Source of the DNA: Tengunoibacter tsumagoiensis
GTDB taxonomy: Bacteria > Chloroflexota > Ktedonobacteria > Ktedonobacterales > Ktedonobacteraceae
Direction: 5' to 3'
Assembly (NCBI RefSeq): GCF_003967535.1
Contig: NZ_BIFR01000001.1
Location: 3,037,001-3,101,000, forward strand
DNA: 64,000 nt
A model generated the notes under the pieces. That model worked only from the letters and a program-made list of their open reading frames with translations. It made no database searches and was not told the origin of the DNA. Numbering within the stretch: the stretch's first letter is position 1; every line of letters starts with the position of its first letter. Shown here piece after piece: positions 16,628 to 25,921 of the stretch. The position numbers were made by a program, and so were the translations under genes.

Positions 16628-16691
16628 GTCAGGAAGAAGAGCGCTCCCTCATAGCGAGATCTCGCTATGAGGGAGCGCTCTTCTTCCTGAC
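16628..16691 (-). terminator. 64-bp perfect palindrome ending ABC operon 2
   Basis: Bases 16628-16659 are the exact reverse complement of 16660-16691, with no spacer. It lies 78 bases past the stop codon of the second ATPase gene. As RNA it would form a rod of about 30 bp. No T-tract follows. Confidence 0.8.
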
Positions 16692-16768
16692 TGAGGAGAA
16701 CGTAGCATCCCCTTGCCTATGGTAGTACGCAGGGCAGAAGTCGTGTCTCAATAAGGGCTTGAAAGGTA

Positions 16769-17602
16769 TTAAAGAACCTTGCCGAGAAATTCACGGGTGC
16801 GATCGTTGAGGCAATCGCCAAAGATCTGTTCTGGAGGACCCTGTTCAGCGATCTGAGCTTTTTCCATAAAGACCACATGATCAGCGACATCGCGAGCAAA
16901 GCCCATCTCATGGGTGACTACGACCATCGTCATCCCCTCCTCAGCCAGATCCCGCATCACCTTCAGCACTTCACCTACCAGTTCGGGATCGAGTGCAGAG
17001 GTGGCCTCATCAAAGAGCATCAACTTGGGCTGCATCGCCAGGGCGCGGGCAATGGCGACACGCTGCTGTTGGCCTCCAGAGAGCTTATGGGGGTAGGCGC
17101 TGGCTTTTGCAGAGAGCCCGACCTTTTCCAGAAGTATCTGAGCGCGTTCAATGACCTCATGTTTTGGCTGACGCAGCACGTGAATAGGGGCTTCGATGAT
17201 ATTCTCTAGCGCAGTCATGTGAGCGAAGAGATTAAAGCGTTGAAAGACAAACCCGATCTGAGCCCGCTGGCGCGCAATATTGGCATCGCTATCTTCCACC
17301 AGGCGGCCATTTCGCTCTCGATACCCAATAAGTTGCCCATCAACATAAATGCGGCCACTATCAATCTTCTCAAGATGATTGAGGCAGCGTAAGAGCGTCG
17401 TTTTGCCGGAACCACTGGGGCCAATCACCACGACTGTCTGGCCACGGTCAACAGAGAAATCTACACCATTGAGCACGATCTGAGAGCCAAAGCTTTTGAC
17501 CAGTTGCTGGGCATTTACCATAGGGGTGTCAGTAGTTTCGACAAGAGCACCTTCGTTTATCATAAGTACGTCGTTTTCCTCTCTGATTCCACTAACGGCC
17601 AA
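16769..17602 (-). CDS. Polar amino-acid ABC transporter ATPase (copy 2)
   Basis: Second GlnQ/HisP-type ATPase with the same motifs: [46 protein letters not shown]. The frame opens at 17602, overlapping the permease gene by 11 bases. ATG 17563 (start of [12 protein letters not shown]) lies after AGAGAGG and is a likelier start, giving 264 residues. From AYPHK to the C-terminus it is identical to copy 1, and the DNA of that part differs at only scattered positions. The N-terminal half differs more (for example [11 protein letters not shown] against [11 protein letters not shown]). Confidence 0.93.
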   Translation of the reverse strand: MAVSGIREENDVLMINEGALVETTDTPMVNAQQLVKSFGSQIVLNGVDFSVDRGQTVVVIGPSGSGKTTLLRCLNHLEKIDSGRIYVDGQLIGYRERNGRLVEDSDANIARQRAQIGFVFQRFNLFAHMTALENIIEAPIHVLRQPKHEVIERAQILLEKVGLSAKASAYPHKLSGGQQQRVAIARALAMQPKLMLFDEATSALDPELVGEVLKVMRDLAEEGMTMVVVTHEMGFARDVADHVVFMEKAQIAEQGPPEQIFGDCLNDRTREFLGKVL

Positions 17603-18335
17603 AGCCAGCTACACGCTGCACCAGACTTTTTGAAGTTGCCTTATCTATGGCTGCGCTGCGCACGCGGTCGGGATTCAAACGATTCTCAATCCAACGTTGA
17701 ATCACATCCCAGATTGTGGTCATAATGAGATAGTAGACGGTGGCAACGATCAGGAGCTCAAAGACAATAAAGGTTTGTGCTCCATAAACGCGAGCTGTTC
17801 CTGTCAATTCAAGGAGACCAATCACTGAAGCAATTGAAGTGGTCTTCAGCATATTATTGAACTCGTTGCCGAGAGGAGGGATGACCACACGAGCGGCCTG
17901 TGGAATAATAATCCGGCGCATCGCCAGCGGATAACGCATGCCCAGAGCCCTGGCAGCCTCCATCTGACCACTATCAACTGAGCCAATGGCGGCTCGAATG
18001 ATCTCTGACATATAGGCAGCCTCATTGAGCGAGAACGCAACAAGAATGCAGGCGTAATCAGGTAATAAGAGGCCGGGGACAATCTGGGGTAAGCCATTCC
18101 ATAACAGAAGGACCTGTACCAGTAAAGGGCTGCCACGGAAGAACCAGAGATAGACACGGGCCGGTCCAACCAGCCAGGGGATGCGAGAGATCTGCATTAG
18201 CGCAATAAAGAGCCCAAGGATAACGCCAATCGTCTGAGCTACAACTGCAATCCAGAGAGTTGTCCAGGCAGCCTTAGGGAAGAGGAGAAAGGGGTCCTGA
18301 AACAGATATTGCCATACGATGTTCCAATTAAACAA
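17592..18335 (-). CDS. Polar amino-acid ABC transporter permease (copy 2)
   Basis: Permease of the HisM/GlnP family, 247 residues, about five membrane helices, with the EAA-loop [20 protein letters not shown]. It starts at TTG 18335 ([12 protein letters not shown]), 9 bases after AAGGAGG, exactly as in copy 1. Most differences from copy 1 are conservative. It is the middle gene of operon 2 and its end meets the ATPase frame, suggesting translational coupling. Confidence 0.92.
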   Translation of the reverse strand: MFNWNIVWQYLFQDPFLLFPKAAWTTLWIAVVAQTIGVILGLFIALMQISRIPWLVGPARVYLWFFRGSPLLVQVLLLWNGLPQIVPGLLLPDYACILVAFSLNEAAYMSEIIRAAIGSVDSGQMEAARALGMRYPLAMRRIIIPQAARVVIPPLGNEFNNMLKTTSIASVIGLLELTGTARVYGAQTFIVFELLIVATVYYLIMTTIWDVIQRWIENRLNPDRVRSAAIDKATSKSLVQRVAGFGR

Positions 18336-18497
18336 CGCAATATTCCTCCTTGAAATAGAGATTCCCTGTCTCTATCCAGAGGAGCAGGGAGCGAGCGTAT
18401 GAGAGCTGATCGAATGAAATTGAAGAGCGGGTAGAAGCAGTGTCGAGCGCATTCGCCCACTCTTCAATTTCCTGGCAGAGAGCCACTATTTAGCGCA

Positions 18498-19373
18498 TTA
18501 GATTTTTTGTGAAGGCGTAAAGCCCCACTTTGTGAAGAGCTTATCGTAGCTTCCATCGTCTTTCAACGATTTGAAGGCCGCCTTCACAGCATCGAGCATC
18601 GCTGTATCACCTTTGCGGATAGTGATTCCATAAGGAGCCGAGTTGACCACTGAGCCACCGACTACAAAGCGTCCAGGATTGATTTTATTGTAGTAATCGG
18701 TCACCGGGGAGTCCTGATAAGTGGCATCGACGCGGCCAGTTGCCAGCAGGTCGATGACCGCAGTCTGATCATCCAGAATCGTCTGTTTGATCTCGCCTTT
18801 CCCTTTTTGTTGACAATCTTTACTGGCGGCGTCCAGATCTTGCTGCTCAACGGTACCAGTCTGTACCCCGACATTGAGTCCACAGAGATCAGCGGTCGAC
18901 TTCAAATTTTTTGGATTGCCTGTCTTTACCAGAAGAGACTCGCCCGCGCTGAAATAGGGGACAAAATCGAATTTCTTGGAACGCTTATCATTCACCGTGA
19001 CGGAAGACATCACGATATCAAAGCGCTTATTATTAAGATCATCGAAGATCGTATCAAAACTTGTCTTCTGAATCGTCGATTTAATGCCCATACGTTGAGC
19101 GAGCGCTGCTGCCAGATCGACATCAAAGCCAGCAAAATTATTGGTTTTCGCATCCAGATACTCCATCGGAGTATAGGTTGTGTCGCTACCGACCAATAAT
19201 TGCCCAGATTGTAACAGCGTTGTGGGAGGAGCAATCGTAGCAACAGTGGAAGGAGTAGAGCCTGTCGAGCTATTATCCGAGCCACAGGCAGCCAGGATAA
19301 GAGAGAAAAGGGCGGCTACCAGGAAATAGAGAGCAGGCAGGCGGCGAACAGTGCGGGTGGAAGTATGCATCAA
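18498..19373 (-). CDS. Amino-acid ABC transporter substrate-binding lipoprotein (copy 2)
   Basis: Family 3 extracellular binding lipoprotein. The lipobox is LILAAC; then LLVGSDTTYTPMEYLD, NFAGFDVDLAAALAQ, FDIVMSSVTVNDKR and VGVQTGTVEQQDLD. The open frame continues to 19511, but GAGGAGG sits 8 bases before TTG 19373 (followed by ATG 19370, MHTSTRTVRRLP), so the upstream residues, which resemble no signal peptide, are probably untranslated. The product is then about 290 residues. It heads operon 2. It is more diverged from copy 1 than permease or ATPase, which suggests a different ligand preference. Confidence 0.9.
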   Translation of the reverse strand: MMHTSTRTVRRLPALYFLVAALFSLILAACGSDNSSTGSTPSTVATIAPPTTLLQSGQLLVGSDTTYTPMEYLDAKTNNFAGFDVDLAAALAQRMGIKSTIQKTSFDTIFDDLNNKRFDIVMSSVTVNDKRSKKFDFVPYFSAGESLLVKTGNPKNLKSTADLCGLNVGVQTGTVEQQDLDAASKDCQQKGKGEIKQTILDDQTAVIDLLATGRVDATYQDSPVTDYYNKINPGRFVVGGSVVNSAPYGITIRKGDTAMLDAVKAAFKSLKDDGSYDKLFTKWGFTPSQKI

Positions 19374-19886
19374 AGCGGGAACCTCCTCGAGAGAAATAGT
19401 GATAAGATAAGAGTGAGTATTGCTTACCAAAAAAGGTAATGACGCCGAATGACCCTTGCGAGACAAAAGATAGTCAGAGTACTTCATCGTTATTATCATG
19501 CAGACCCGCACTGGTCGCAGAGCCTCGCTAAAAAACCTTCAAGCAAGAGACAGAAGAGTCCTTTGTAAGGATAAGACAAAAGATTCACTTATGTCTTTAT
19601 ATACGTCCATTTTAAGGCGAACTATCACAGTGAAAGCGGATAATTTTGGTTCTACCTGGTAAATGGCTAGCCTTTATAGCAAGCAGTCAATAGTTGTAGC
19701 GTAGTATAACATAGAATCAATAACTTGTGTGGGGTGAGTCTGGTGGGACAGTTTTTTTCCAAAAATGGATCGCCGCGAGCTTTCACAAAGAGAGCACCGC
19801 AGTTTTTCACTGGAGGTGCAATCGTTGTGGAGCCAGCGGCGACACACATTTTTACGTTGATCTGGTGAGCAATTGAAAAAAGAGAC
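19374..19886. other. Upstream region of ABC operon 2
   Basis: About 510 bases with no convincing gene between operon 2 and manC. Frames of 60 codons or fewer here have no ribosome site or family. I see no copy of the operon 1 inverted repeat, so the two operons are probably regulated differently. Confidence 0.5.
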
Positions 19887-20948
19887 TTATATTTGTTTGG
19901 GTTGTTTATGGTGATGTTCAGATAACTCTTTTACACGTTGGACCTGTGTTTTGTGGCAGATTACCGTCATATCTTCCATTTCAACGACAACGACATCTTC
20001 GAGACCGACAGTATAGACGCGGCGAGAAGTATTATTATAAATAATCACATTCTGACTACCAAAGCCGGTATGTTCGCCAACTGCGCGAATTCCTTGTTCA
20101 TCGGAAGGGAAGAGTGCTCCATATTGTTCCCAATTGCCAACATCATTCCACCCAAGATGTGCAGGTATTACAGTAAGATTATGAGATTTTTCGAGGATTC
20201 CATAGTCGATAGAGATAGACTGAAGGGTAGGCCAGAGAGCTTCGAGCGTATTAGGGTCATTAGAATTGACAATCTGATGCAGGGTATGGGCCATCTCTGG
20301 CAGATGTTCATTGAGTTCAGCCAGAATGGTTTTGACGCTCCAGATAAAGATACCGGCATTCCAGACATAATGGCCATCATCTAAATAACTTTGTGCGGTA
20401 GCGAGATTGGGTTTTTCAACAAAGCGTTCGACTTGATAGGCCTGATAGCCAAAGCCTTCACTGATCTTCTGGGCATAGCGGATATACCCATAGCCCGTTT
20501 CAGGCGAGGTAGGGTTGATGCCAATCGTTACCAATTTTCCTTGTTCCGCTAATTGATACCCGAGCTTAAGCGTTTGATGAAGTGCATCGACCTCTGTAAT
20601 CACAGCATCAGCGCTAAAGATAGCCATAATGGCATCGGGATCCTGTCGAGCCACAGTCGCAGCTGCCCAGGCGATAGCCGGGGCGGAATTGCGTCCCATG
20701 GGTTCCCGCAGGATATGGGTCGCCGAGATGCTGGGCAGATGTTCCTGCACAAGATCAGCCATACTGCGACCGGTTACCACCCAGGATTGGGCGGGAGAGG
20801 CCAGGTCAGCGACGCGAGCCAGTGTCTCCTGAATCATACTATGCCCACTTGGGAGGGGCAAGAATTGTTTGGGGAAACTGGGTGTGCTCAAGGGCCACAA
20901 GCGCGTGCCACTACCACCGGCAAGAATCACGGCGTTGAGATGTTTCAT
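19887..20948 (-). CDS. manC: Mannose-1-phosphate guanylyltransferase
   Basis: Makes GDP-mannose from GTP and mannose-1-phosphate, the mannosyl donor for surface glycans. The nucleotidyltransferase signature LAGGSGTRLWPLSTPSFPKQ is followed by REPMGRNSAPAIAWAA, ETGYGYIRY, FVEKPNLATAQ, VWNAGIFIW and GWNDVGNWEQY. At 353 residues it lacks the C-terminal isomerase domain of bifunctional ManC/AlgA, so it is the short monofunctional form. The start at ATG 20948 (MKHLNAVILAGG) follows AGGAG; the frame extends a little further upstream. It has a near-consensus promoter of its own and would feed the glycosyltransferases of the 46-59 kb region. Confidence 0.9.
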   Translation of the reverse strand: MKHLNAVILAGGSGTRLWPLSTPSFPKQFLPLPSGHSMIQETLARVADLASPAQSWVVTGRSMADLVQEHLPSISATHILREPMGRNSAPAIAWAAATVARQDPDAIMAIFSADAVITEVDALHQTLKLGYQLAEQGKLVTIGINPTSPETGYGYIRYAQKISEGFGYQAYQVERFVEKPNLATAQSYLDDGHYVWNAGIFIWSVKTILAELNEHLPEMAHTLHQIVNSNDPNTLEALWPTLQSISIDYGILEKSHNLTVIPAHLGWNDVGNWEQYGALFPSDEQGIRAVGEHTGFGSQNVIIYNNTSRRVYTVGLEDVVVVEMEDMTVICHKTQVQRVKELSEHHHKQPKQI

Positions 20949-21031
20949 GAAAAAGTACGCTCCTAACAGCATCGTACGTCTTTAATGTCCATGGAGCAGA
21001 AAAGGACCCATCACTCCATGTCATACCTTGA

Positions 21032-21060
21032 ATTGTATAAGTGTTTGTCTGCACTGTCAA
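21032..21060 (-). promoter_or_regulatory. Sigma70-type promoter of manC
   Basis: On the minus strand TTGACA (21055-21060), a 17-base spacer and TACAAT (21032-21037). This is one of the best housekeeping promoters in the window; the transcript would have a leader of about 75 bases. Confidence 0.8.
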
Positions 21061-21142
21061 ATGTATGAACAAAGATACTGTTTTCTCGCAGAGAGGGGAT
21101 CCAGGAGGATTAGCCCTATTTTTACTGTACAAAACCCAAAGA

Positions 21143-21180
21143 AAAAGTGCTCAGTCAAGAATCGTCTTCTGAGCACTTTT
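21143..21180 (-). terminator. Terminator of the desaturase gene
   Basis: A perfect 12-bp stem (21143-21154 with 21169-21180) ends in T-runs on the minus strand, 16 bases past the desaturase stop codon. It is one of the few conventional intrinsic terminators here. Confidence 0.85.
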
Positions 21181-21196
21181 GGTGGGATGGGCAAGT

Positions 21197-22069
21197 TTAC
21201 TTGCTAGAGACAAGCACCTTGCCAGTGGCTGTGGCCACCGCATCTTTTTGGTAGCGTTTCTTCAGGAGTTCGGCGGGGATGCGATACACGTCTTTGACGA
21301 GGCCGAGGCGCTCCATGGTCCAGATAATATAGCCGGAGAGATCGAACTGCCACCAGTGCAGGCCATGGAAGGCTGAGCGGGGGAAGGCATGGTGGTTATT
21401 ATGCCAGCCCTCACCAAAGGCCAGCAGGCCAACAACCCATTCGTTGCGGCTCTGATCGGATGTTTCAAATTCGCGTTTGCCAAAGGTATGGCAGATTGAA
21501 TTGACGCTCCAGGTCACATGATGAGCCAGGAAGATGCGGACCAGTCCGCCCCAGAGCAAGCCCCACCAGCCGCCGATTGCAAACGGAATGGCCAGGGAGA
21601 GCAGAACCCAGACAAAGAATGTACGGCTCACAAACATGACAATGGGATCTTTTAACAGATGTGGAGTGTAGACTTTTGGATCGGCCATACTGTCTTTAAA
21701 GAGCCAGCCGACGTGTGAATGGAAGAACCCCTCGACCGGGCTATGTGGATCACCCTCGCGATCAGATTTGGCATGATGTTTGGTATGAGTTGCGGCCCAT
21801 TCAATGGCCATACCTTCGAGCGACATCGAGCCCATGACCAGGAAAAGAAACTTAATGACGGGATTAGGCTTAAAGCTGCGATGAGTTAACATACGATGGA
21901 AACCCACAGTCACACCCAGAGCAGTAATTGTATACATGCTTAGGAGCAGCGCAAGATCGACTGCATGAATAGCACGCCCCCACAGTGAGTAGATTGCGTA
22001 AACAGTAGCGAGCAATGGACCAACGACGGCGACAAGAACGATGGCTTTATACAAAGGCGTGGGTTTCAT
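21197..22069 (-). CDS. Acyl-CoA/acyl-lipid delta-9-type fatty acid desaturase
   Basis: Membrane di-iron enzyme that introduces a cis double bond in fatty acyl chains, adjusting membrane fluidity. The three histidine boxes are GFHRMLTHRSF (near residue 57), HTKHHAKSDREGDPHS (near 95) and WHNNHHAFPRSAFHG (near 227), with WWQFDLSG after the last, as in the SCD/DesC family. Four main hydrophobic segments flank them. The length of 290 residues is typical. GGAGG precedes the ATG (ACCCTGGAGGTTAG). No ferredoxin or cytochrome b5 partner is adjacent. Confidence 0.9.
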   Translation of the reverse strand: MKPTPLYKAIVLVAVVGPLLATVYAIYSLWGRAIHAVDLALLLSMYTITALGVTVGFHRMLTHRSFKPNPVIKFLFLVMGSMSLEGMAIEWAATHTKHHAKSDREGDPHSPVEGFFHSHVGWLFKDSMADPKVYTPHLLKDPIVMFVSRTFFVWVLLSLAIPFAIGGWWGLLWGGLVRIFLAHHVTWSVNSICHTFGKREFETSDQSRNEWVVGLLAFGEGWHNNHHAFPRSAFHGLHWWQFDLSGYIIWTMERLGLVKDVYRIPAELLKKRYQKDAVATATGKVLVSSK

Positions 22070-22460
22070 CTAACCTCCAGGGTGACGATCTGTGAAAAGA
22101 GATTGTCACTACATTTCAAAATTTCCGATTGTACTAAGTAAGAGCAGAAGTCAGTGGATTTTGTTTCATGAATTTTTTTGTCTGGAAAAAAAGGCAACAA
22201 TATCCTGTTTTATGCATGAAGAAAGAAAAAAAAGGACCTTCTGATGCACTACTAGTCAGAATTGCGATGGTATGATATGCTGAGCAGACGGGGCTGTGGC
22301 GATTGTTTGTAGTAGGGTCAGTAGAAGATCGTACAGCGATGAGATGCAAAGAATAGTACCACGACCTACAGACGTAAGAGCCATGGATCGGCTCATGCTT
22401 TTTCATTGGATGATTGAAAGCATTTTGTCTTGAAAAGAGACACAGCAGTAAGAGATCATT
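22070..22460. other. Divergent region desaturase / murJ
   Basis: 390 bases between divergently transcribed genes, AT-rich near the desaturase. A weak TACAAT lies near 22130 for the desaturase direction. I found no palindrome, RNA motif or small gene that I could support. Confidence 0.45.
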
Positions 22461-24764
22461 GTGGGAAACGAAGGACAGCAATTCCCCCGTCCAGAGCAGG
22501 GGTCACAACAGTATTATGAGTGGCAATATGATCCAGATGAGACAGAGATCGCGCCTCGTTCGCCTTCTCCTGTGCCACCACGATTATTTCAACGGCCTGC
22601 TCCAGGGCCTGTAGAACCTCCGCCACCCGGCCGCTCTATCCGGCAAGGGCCTATTACTGATATGGGGAGCTCGCTGGGGTATGGGCAGGGGATGGAGTAT
22701 CAATATTATGATGTCCCCCAGCCCTCGCAGCCCATGGCTCAGTTGCGGCAGGAGCGCTTACAGCAGTTACGTGAAGAGCGTATGCGTCGCCAGCAGTTGC
22801 GAATGAGCCCTGGGGCCGGGGCCCCAACCTCGTTATTTCCATGGATGCAGCCACAGCGTCAGCACGATCGACCAGAAGTTCCTCCCACTCCCAAACTTCC
22901 ATCGTGGCCGCCCAGCCCACCTGCTTCACCGCGGCCTACTGTCTCGAACGCGCCGCAATTATCGCCGCATCTCTCTCTGCCTTCACGTCCATTAGAGGCT
23001 GTGCGCGTCTCTACCAATCCACCTGCTAATTCGCTCATCGGTAATGAGTCAAGAGGGGGAGCCCAGCCGTCAGCTGGTGCGGCTGGACAAGATACTGGAA
23101 TGATGCAACGTTTGCGCATCAGGCGTGCGACCATGGCTCTTACCATGGCCTTTGTGGCCAGCCGTGTTCTGGGTCTGTTGCGTACCTCAATGTTTGCCTT
23201 CGTGTTTGGAACCAGCGGCTTCTCAGATGCTTATTTACAAGCGTTTCTCATTCCTGATCTTATCTTTAATATTGTGGCTGGCGGTGCGCTGAGCTCGGCT
23301 TTTATTCCCGTCTTTACGAATTATATGGTTGGAGCGAAAGATGAGAAGAGTGCCTGGCATATTGCTAGCTCGGCTTTGAATCTCGCGTTAGCGATTATGG
23401 CCGGGCTTGCATTGATTGCTATCCTTTTTGCGCGTCAGCTCGTTCCACTGTACAATCCTGGAATTCATGATCCCAGGCAGCTTGATCTTATCGCATCTTT
23501 GACGCGCATCATGCTGTTGCAATCTGTTGTGCTTGGTGGCGGCGTTATTGTGACTGCGGTACTCAATGCAAGGCAGGATTTTAAGCTGCCCGCCGCAGGG
23601 ACGGTGCTGTACAATGTAGGATTGATTCTTGGTCTCTTGCCGGGAATCTATCTGGCATTTCATGGTCAGCGCAACTACCAGTTTGCAGTGTATGCTGCTA
23701 CCTGGGGCGTTGTCATTGGCGCGGTTTTGCAGGTCGGTATTCAGCTTCCGGGTCTCTTGCAAGTCGGGATGCAGTATACACCAAAATCATTTGACTGGCG
23801 TCACCCAGGAGTCCATCAGATTGGGCGGCAGATGGTCCCTCGTATCATCAATGCAGCTATGCTCTATGTCTCGACGTTTGTCGATCGTGGCCTGATTTTG
23901 TTGATGGTGGGGATTCCTGGTATTGGGAATGTGAATGGACTCATTACACAATATTATCAGGCCTTGCAGCTTGTCTTACTTCCGCTGGGCATTTTTGGTA
24001 TGGCTGTCTCTACGGCTGCTTTCCCGACTCTGGCTGAAAACGTAGCAAAGAGCCGTTTTGATCGTGTGCGAGGCACCATTTTAGAGACGTTGCGCAATAT
24101 CCTCTTTATGTCTATTCCTTCGAGTATTGGCTTAATAATCCTGGGCTTTCCAATTATTCAAGTACTTTTACAGCATGGCTCCTACACGTTGCAGAGTGCT
24201 CAGAATACTGCTGTCCCCTTGGGGTGTTTTGCGTTTGGTCTGGTAGGGCTGGCGGCAGTAGAGATTTTAACGCGCTCATTTTATGCCATGAGTGATAGTA
24301 AGACGCCGGTCATCATTAGCGTTGGGCAATTTGTGTTTAAGATTGCACTCAGTCTCTTATTGGTAAATCTGGCCGTCTGGGGTCCGCAGTGGGGAATGGG
24401 GGCGCTGGCATTTTCGACCGCGCTGGCGGGCCTGTTGGAAGCAGGCGTCATGTTCTGGTTGTTGCAGCAGCGTGTTGGGGACCTGCGCATACGGGAGCTG
24501 GGTCAGTTTGCGCTTCGTGTGTTCCTGGCGGCTCTGGCGATGGGTCTGGTACTGTTTGTGACACGGTTTCTATTGGATCTGATCCTTGTCACAACCCATG
24601 ATAAGACGTTGGGTGTGGGTGGTACTATTATGGCCGTGATAAAATTGGCCTTAGAACTGTTTGTAGGCATTTTTGTCTACGTGCGGAGCGCACGCTTCCT
24701 GGGTCTTGAAGAAGTAGCGCCGTTGAAGCGTGTTCTTGATCGTCTCAAATTATCATGGATTTAG
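22461..24764 (+). CDS. murJ: Lipid II flippase MurJ with long proline-rich N-terminal extension
   Basis: Flips lipid II across the cytoplasmic membrane for peptidoglycan synthesis (MOP superfamily). The MurJ core begins near residue 215 with RRATMALTMAFVASRVLGLL and LRTSMFAFVFGTSGFSDAY, followed by FNIVAGGALSSAFIPVF and a further dozen or so membrane helices. Residues 1-210 are an unusual hydrophilic extension rich in Pro, Gln and Arg (for example PPRLFQRPAPGPVEPPPPG), probably disordered and cytoplasmic. Translation starts at GTG 22461 after a weak AAGAG. It is followed after 9 bases by hom. Total length is 767 residues, against about 500-550 for ordinary MurJ. Confidence 0.9.
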   Translation: MGNEGQQFPRPEQGSQQYYEWQYDPDETEIAPRSPSPVPPRLFQRPAPGPVEPPPPGRSIRQGPITDMGSSLGYGQGMEYQYYDVPQPSQPMAQLRQERLQQLREERMRRQQLRMSPGAGAPTSLFPWMQPQRQHDRPEVPPTPKLPSWPPSPPASPRPTVSNAPQLSPHLSLPSRPLEAVRVSTNPPANSLIGNESRGGAQPSAGAAGQDTGMMQRLRIRRATMALTMAFVASRVLGLLRTSMFAFVFGTSGFSDAYLQAFLIPDLIFNIVAGGALSSAFIPVFTNYMVGAKDEKSAWHIASSALNLALAIMAGLALIAILFARQLVPLYNPGIHDPRQLDLIASLTRIMLLQSVVLGGGVIVTAVLNARQDFKLPAAGTVLYNVGLILGLLPGIYLAFHGQRNYQFAVYAATWGVVIGAVLQVGIQLPGLLQVGMQYTPKSFDWRHPGVHQIGRQMVPRIINAAMLYVSTFVDRGLILLMVGIPGIGNVNGLITQYYQALQLVLLPLGIFGMAVSTAAFPTLAENVAKSRFDRVRGTILETLRNILFMSIPSSIGLIILGFPIIQVLLQHGSYTLQSAQNTAVPLGCFAFGLVGLAAVEILTRSFYAMSDSKTPVIISVGQFVFKIALSLLLVNLAVWGPQWGMGALAFSTALAGLLEAGVMFWLLQQRVGDLRIRELGQFALRVFLAALAMGLVLFVTRFLLDLILVTTHDKTLGVGGTIMAVIKLALELFVGIFVYVRSARFLGLEEVAPLKRVLDRLKLSWI

Positions 24765-24773
24765 GGTTGTCGT

Positions 24774-25823
24774 ATGAAACAGATTCGTCTTTCATTGCTT
24801 GGGTTTGGAGTGGTTGGTCAGGGGTTTGTCGAGCTATTACGCTCTAAGCGCGAGTTATTACAGCAAAAGTATGATCTCGATGTGCTATTAGTGAGCGTGG
24901 CCAATGGGCGACATGGTTTTATTTATCGCGAAGAAGGCTTAGATCCTGAGCTCCTATTGCGCCTGGCGGCTCAACGGAAAGCTTTAACGGAATATCCCGA
25001 TATTCGCCACTGGGCCAGACCTCTTGATGGTCTTGAGGCCACTGGCGGAGATGTATTGGCTGAGGCAACGGGGACCAACTTGCAGGATGCTGAGCCAGGA
25101 ATGAGCCATATCCGAGCCGCTCTCTCGCTGGGTATGCATGTGATTAGTGCGAATAAAGGACCTGCTGCTCTGGCGGGGCTTGAACTGTTGGAGCTGGCGC
25201 GAGAACAGGGAGTACAGTTGCGGCTGGAGTCGACTGTGATGGCGGGCACACCAGTAGTGAGTACCGTCCTGGAAGGTCTGGCTGGCGCGCAGGTCCAGGC
25301 GCTACGTGGTATTCTCAACGGGACGACAAATTATATTTTAAGTGCGATGGCTGCCGGGCGTGAGTATCGTGAGGTGCTGGCTGAAGCACAGAGTCAGGGC
25401 TACGCGGAGGCCGATCCTACCGCCGATGTTGAAGGATATGATGCAGTAGCAAAGACACTGATTCTTGCGGCGCTGGTCTTTGGGGAGACACTGAAGCCCT
25501 CTGATGTGGCTCGTCAGGGGATTACCGGGGTCACACAGGCTCAGATTGCTCAAGCTGCTGCTGAGGGGAAGCGTATCAAACTGGTGGCCTCTTTGCAGCG
25601 CGAGAACGAGCAGGGCCCTTTGCGTGCCAGTGTTGGGCCCATGGCTTTGCCGGCCAGCGATGCGTTGGCAGGTGTGGACGGTGCAATGAATGCTATCACC
25701 TTTCAAACAGATACATTGCCTGCTGTAACGGTCATTGGACCTGGAGCCGGACGATTGGAGACCGGACAGGGTCTCCTGGCTGATCTGATTGCCATCGCTC
25801 GATCGCAGCGTGTTGAAAGCTAG
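24774..25823 (+). CDS. hom: Homoserine dehydrogenase (short form)
   Basis: Reduces aspartate semialdehyde to homoserine with NAD(P)H, the branch point to threonine and methionine. The Rossmann motif is LSLLGFGVVGQGFVELL; the catalytic domain has ISANKGPAAL, GTPVVSTVLEGLAG, RGILNGTTNYILS and AEADPTADVEGYDAVAK, which carries the substrate-binding Glu/Asp and the conserved Lys. At 349 residues it lacks the C-terminal ACT domain, so direct threonine feedback is unlikely. It starts 9 bases after murJ, probably on the same transcript, an unusual pairing. Confidence 0.92.
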   Translation: MKQIRLSLLGFGVVGQGFVELLRSKRELLQQKYDLDVLLVSVANGRHGFIYREEGLDPELLLRLAAQRKALTEYPDIRHWARPLDGLEATGGDVLAEATGTNLQDAEPGMSHIRAALSLGMHVISANKGPAALAGLELLELAREQGVQLRLESTVMAGTPVVSTVLEGLAGAQVQALRGILNGTTNYILSAMAAGREYREVLAEAQSQGYAEADPTADVEGYDAVAKTLILAALVFGETLKPSDVARQGITGVTQAQIAQAAAEGKRIKLVASLQRENEQGPLRASVGPMALPASDALAGVDGAMNAITFQTDTLPAVTVIGPGAGRLETGQGLLADLIAIARSQRVES

Positions 25824-25840
25824 TGTTGAAAGCTAATTGA

Positions 25841-25867
25841 GAGAGCGGGATCTTGTGTCCCGCTCTC
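25841..25867 (+). terminator. Hairpin downstream of hom
   Basis: GAGAGCGGGA and TCCCGCTCTC form a 10-bp stem with a 7-base loop 18 bases past the hom stop codon. Confidence 0.65.
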
Positions 25868-25921
25868 TGAAAAATGACAATCCTTATGCATTGAATAGAG
25901 AACGGTCACTTACGAGATCTG

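Larger units (their letters stand above)
16301..16768. other. Regulatory spacer between the two ABC operons
   Basis: No gene. It holds, from left to right, the GGAGG site of operon 1, a 15-base palindrome (16387-16401), an inverted repeat with the operon 1 promoter (16483-16517) and the 64-bp palindrome that ends operon 2 (16628-16691). Confidence 0.7.
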
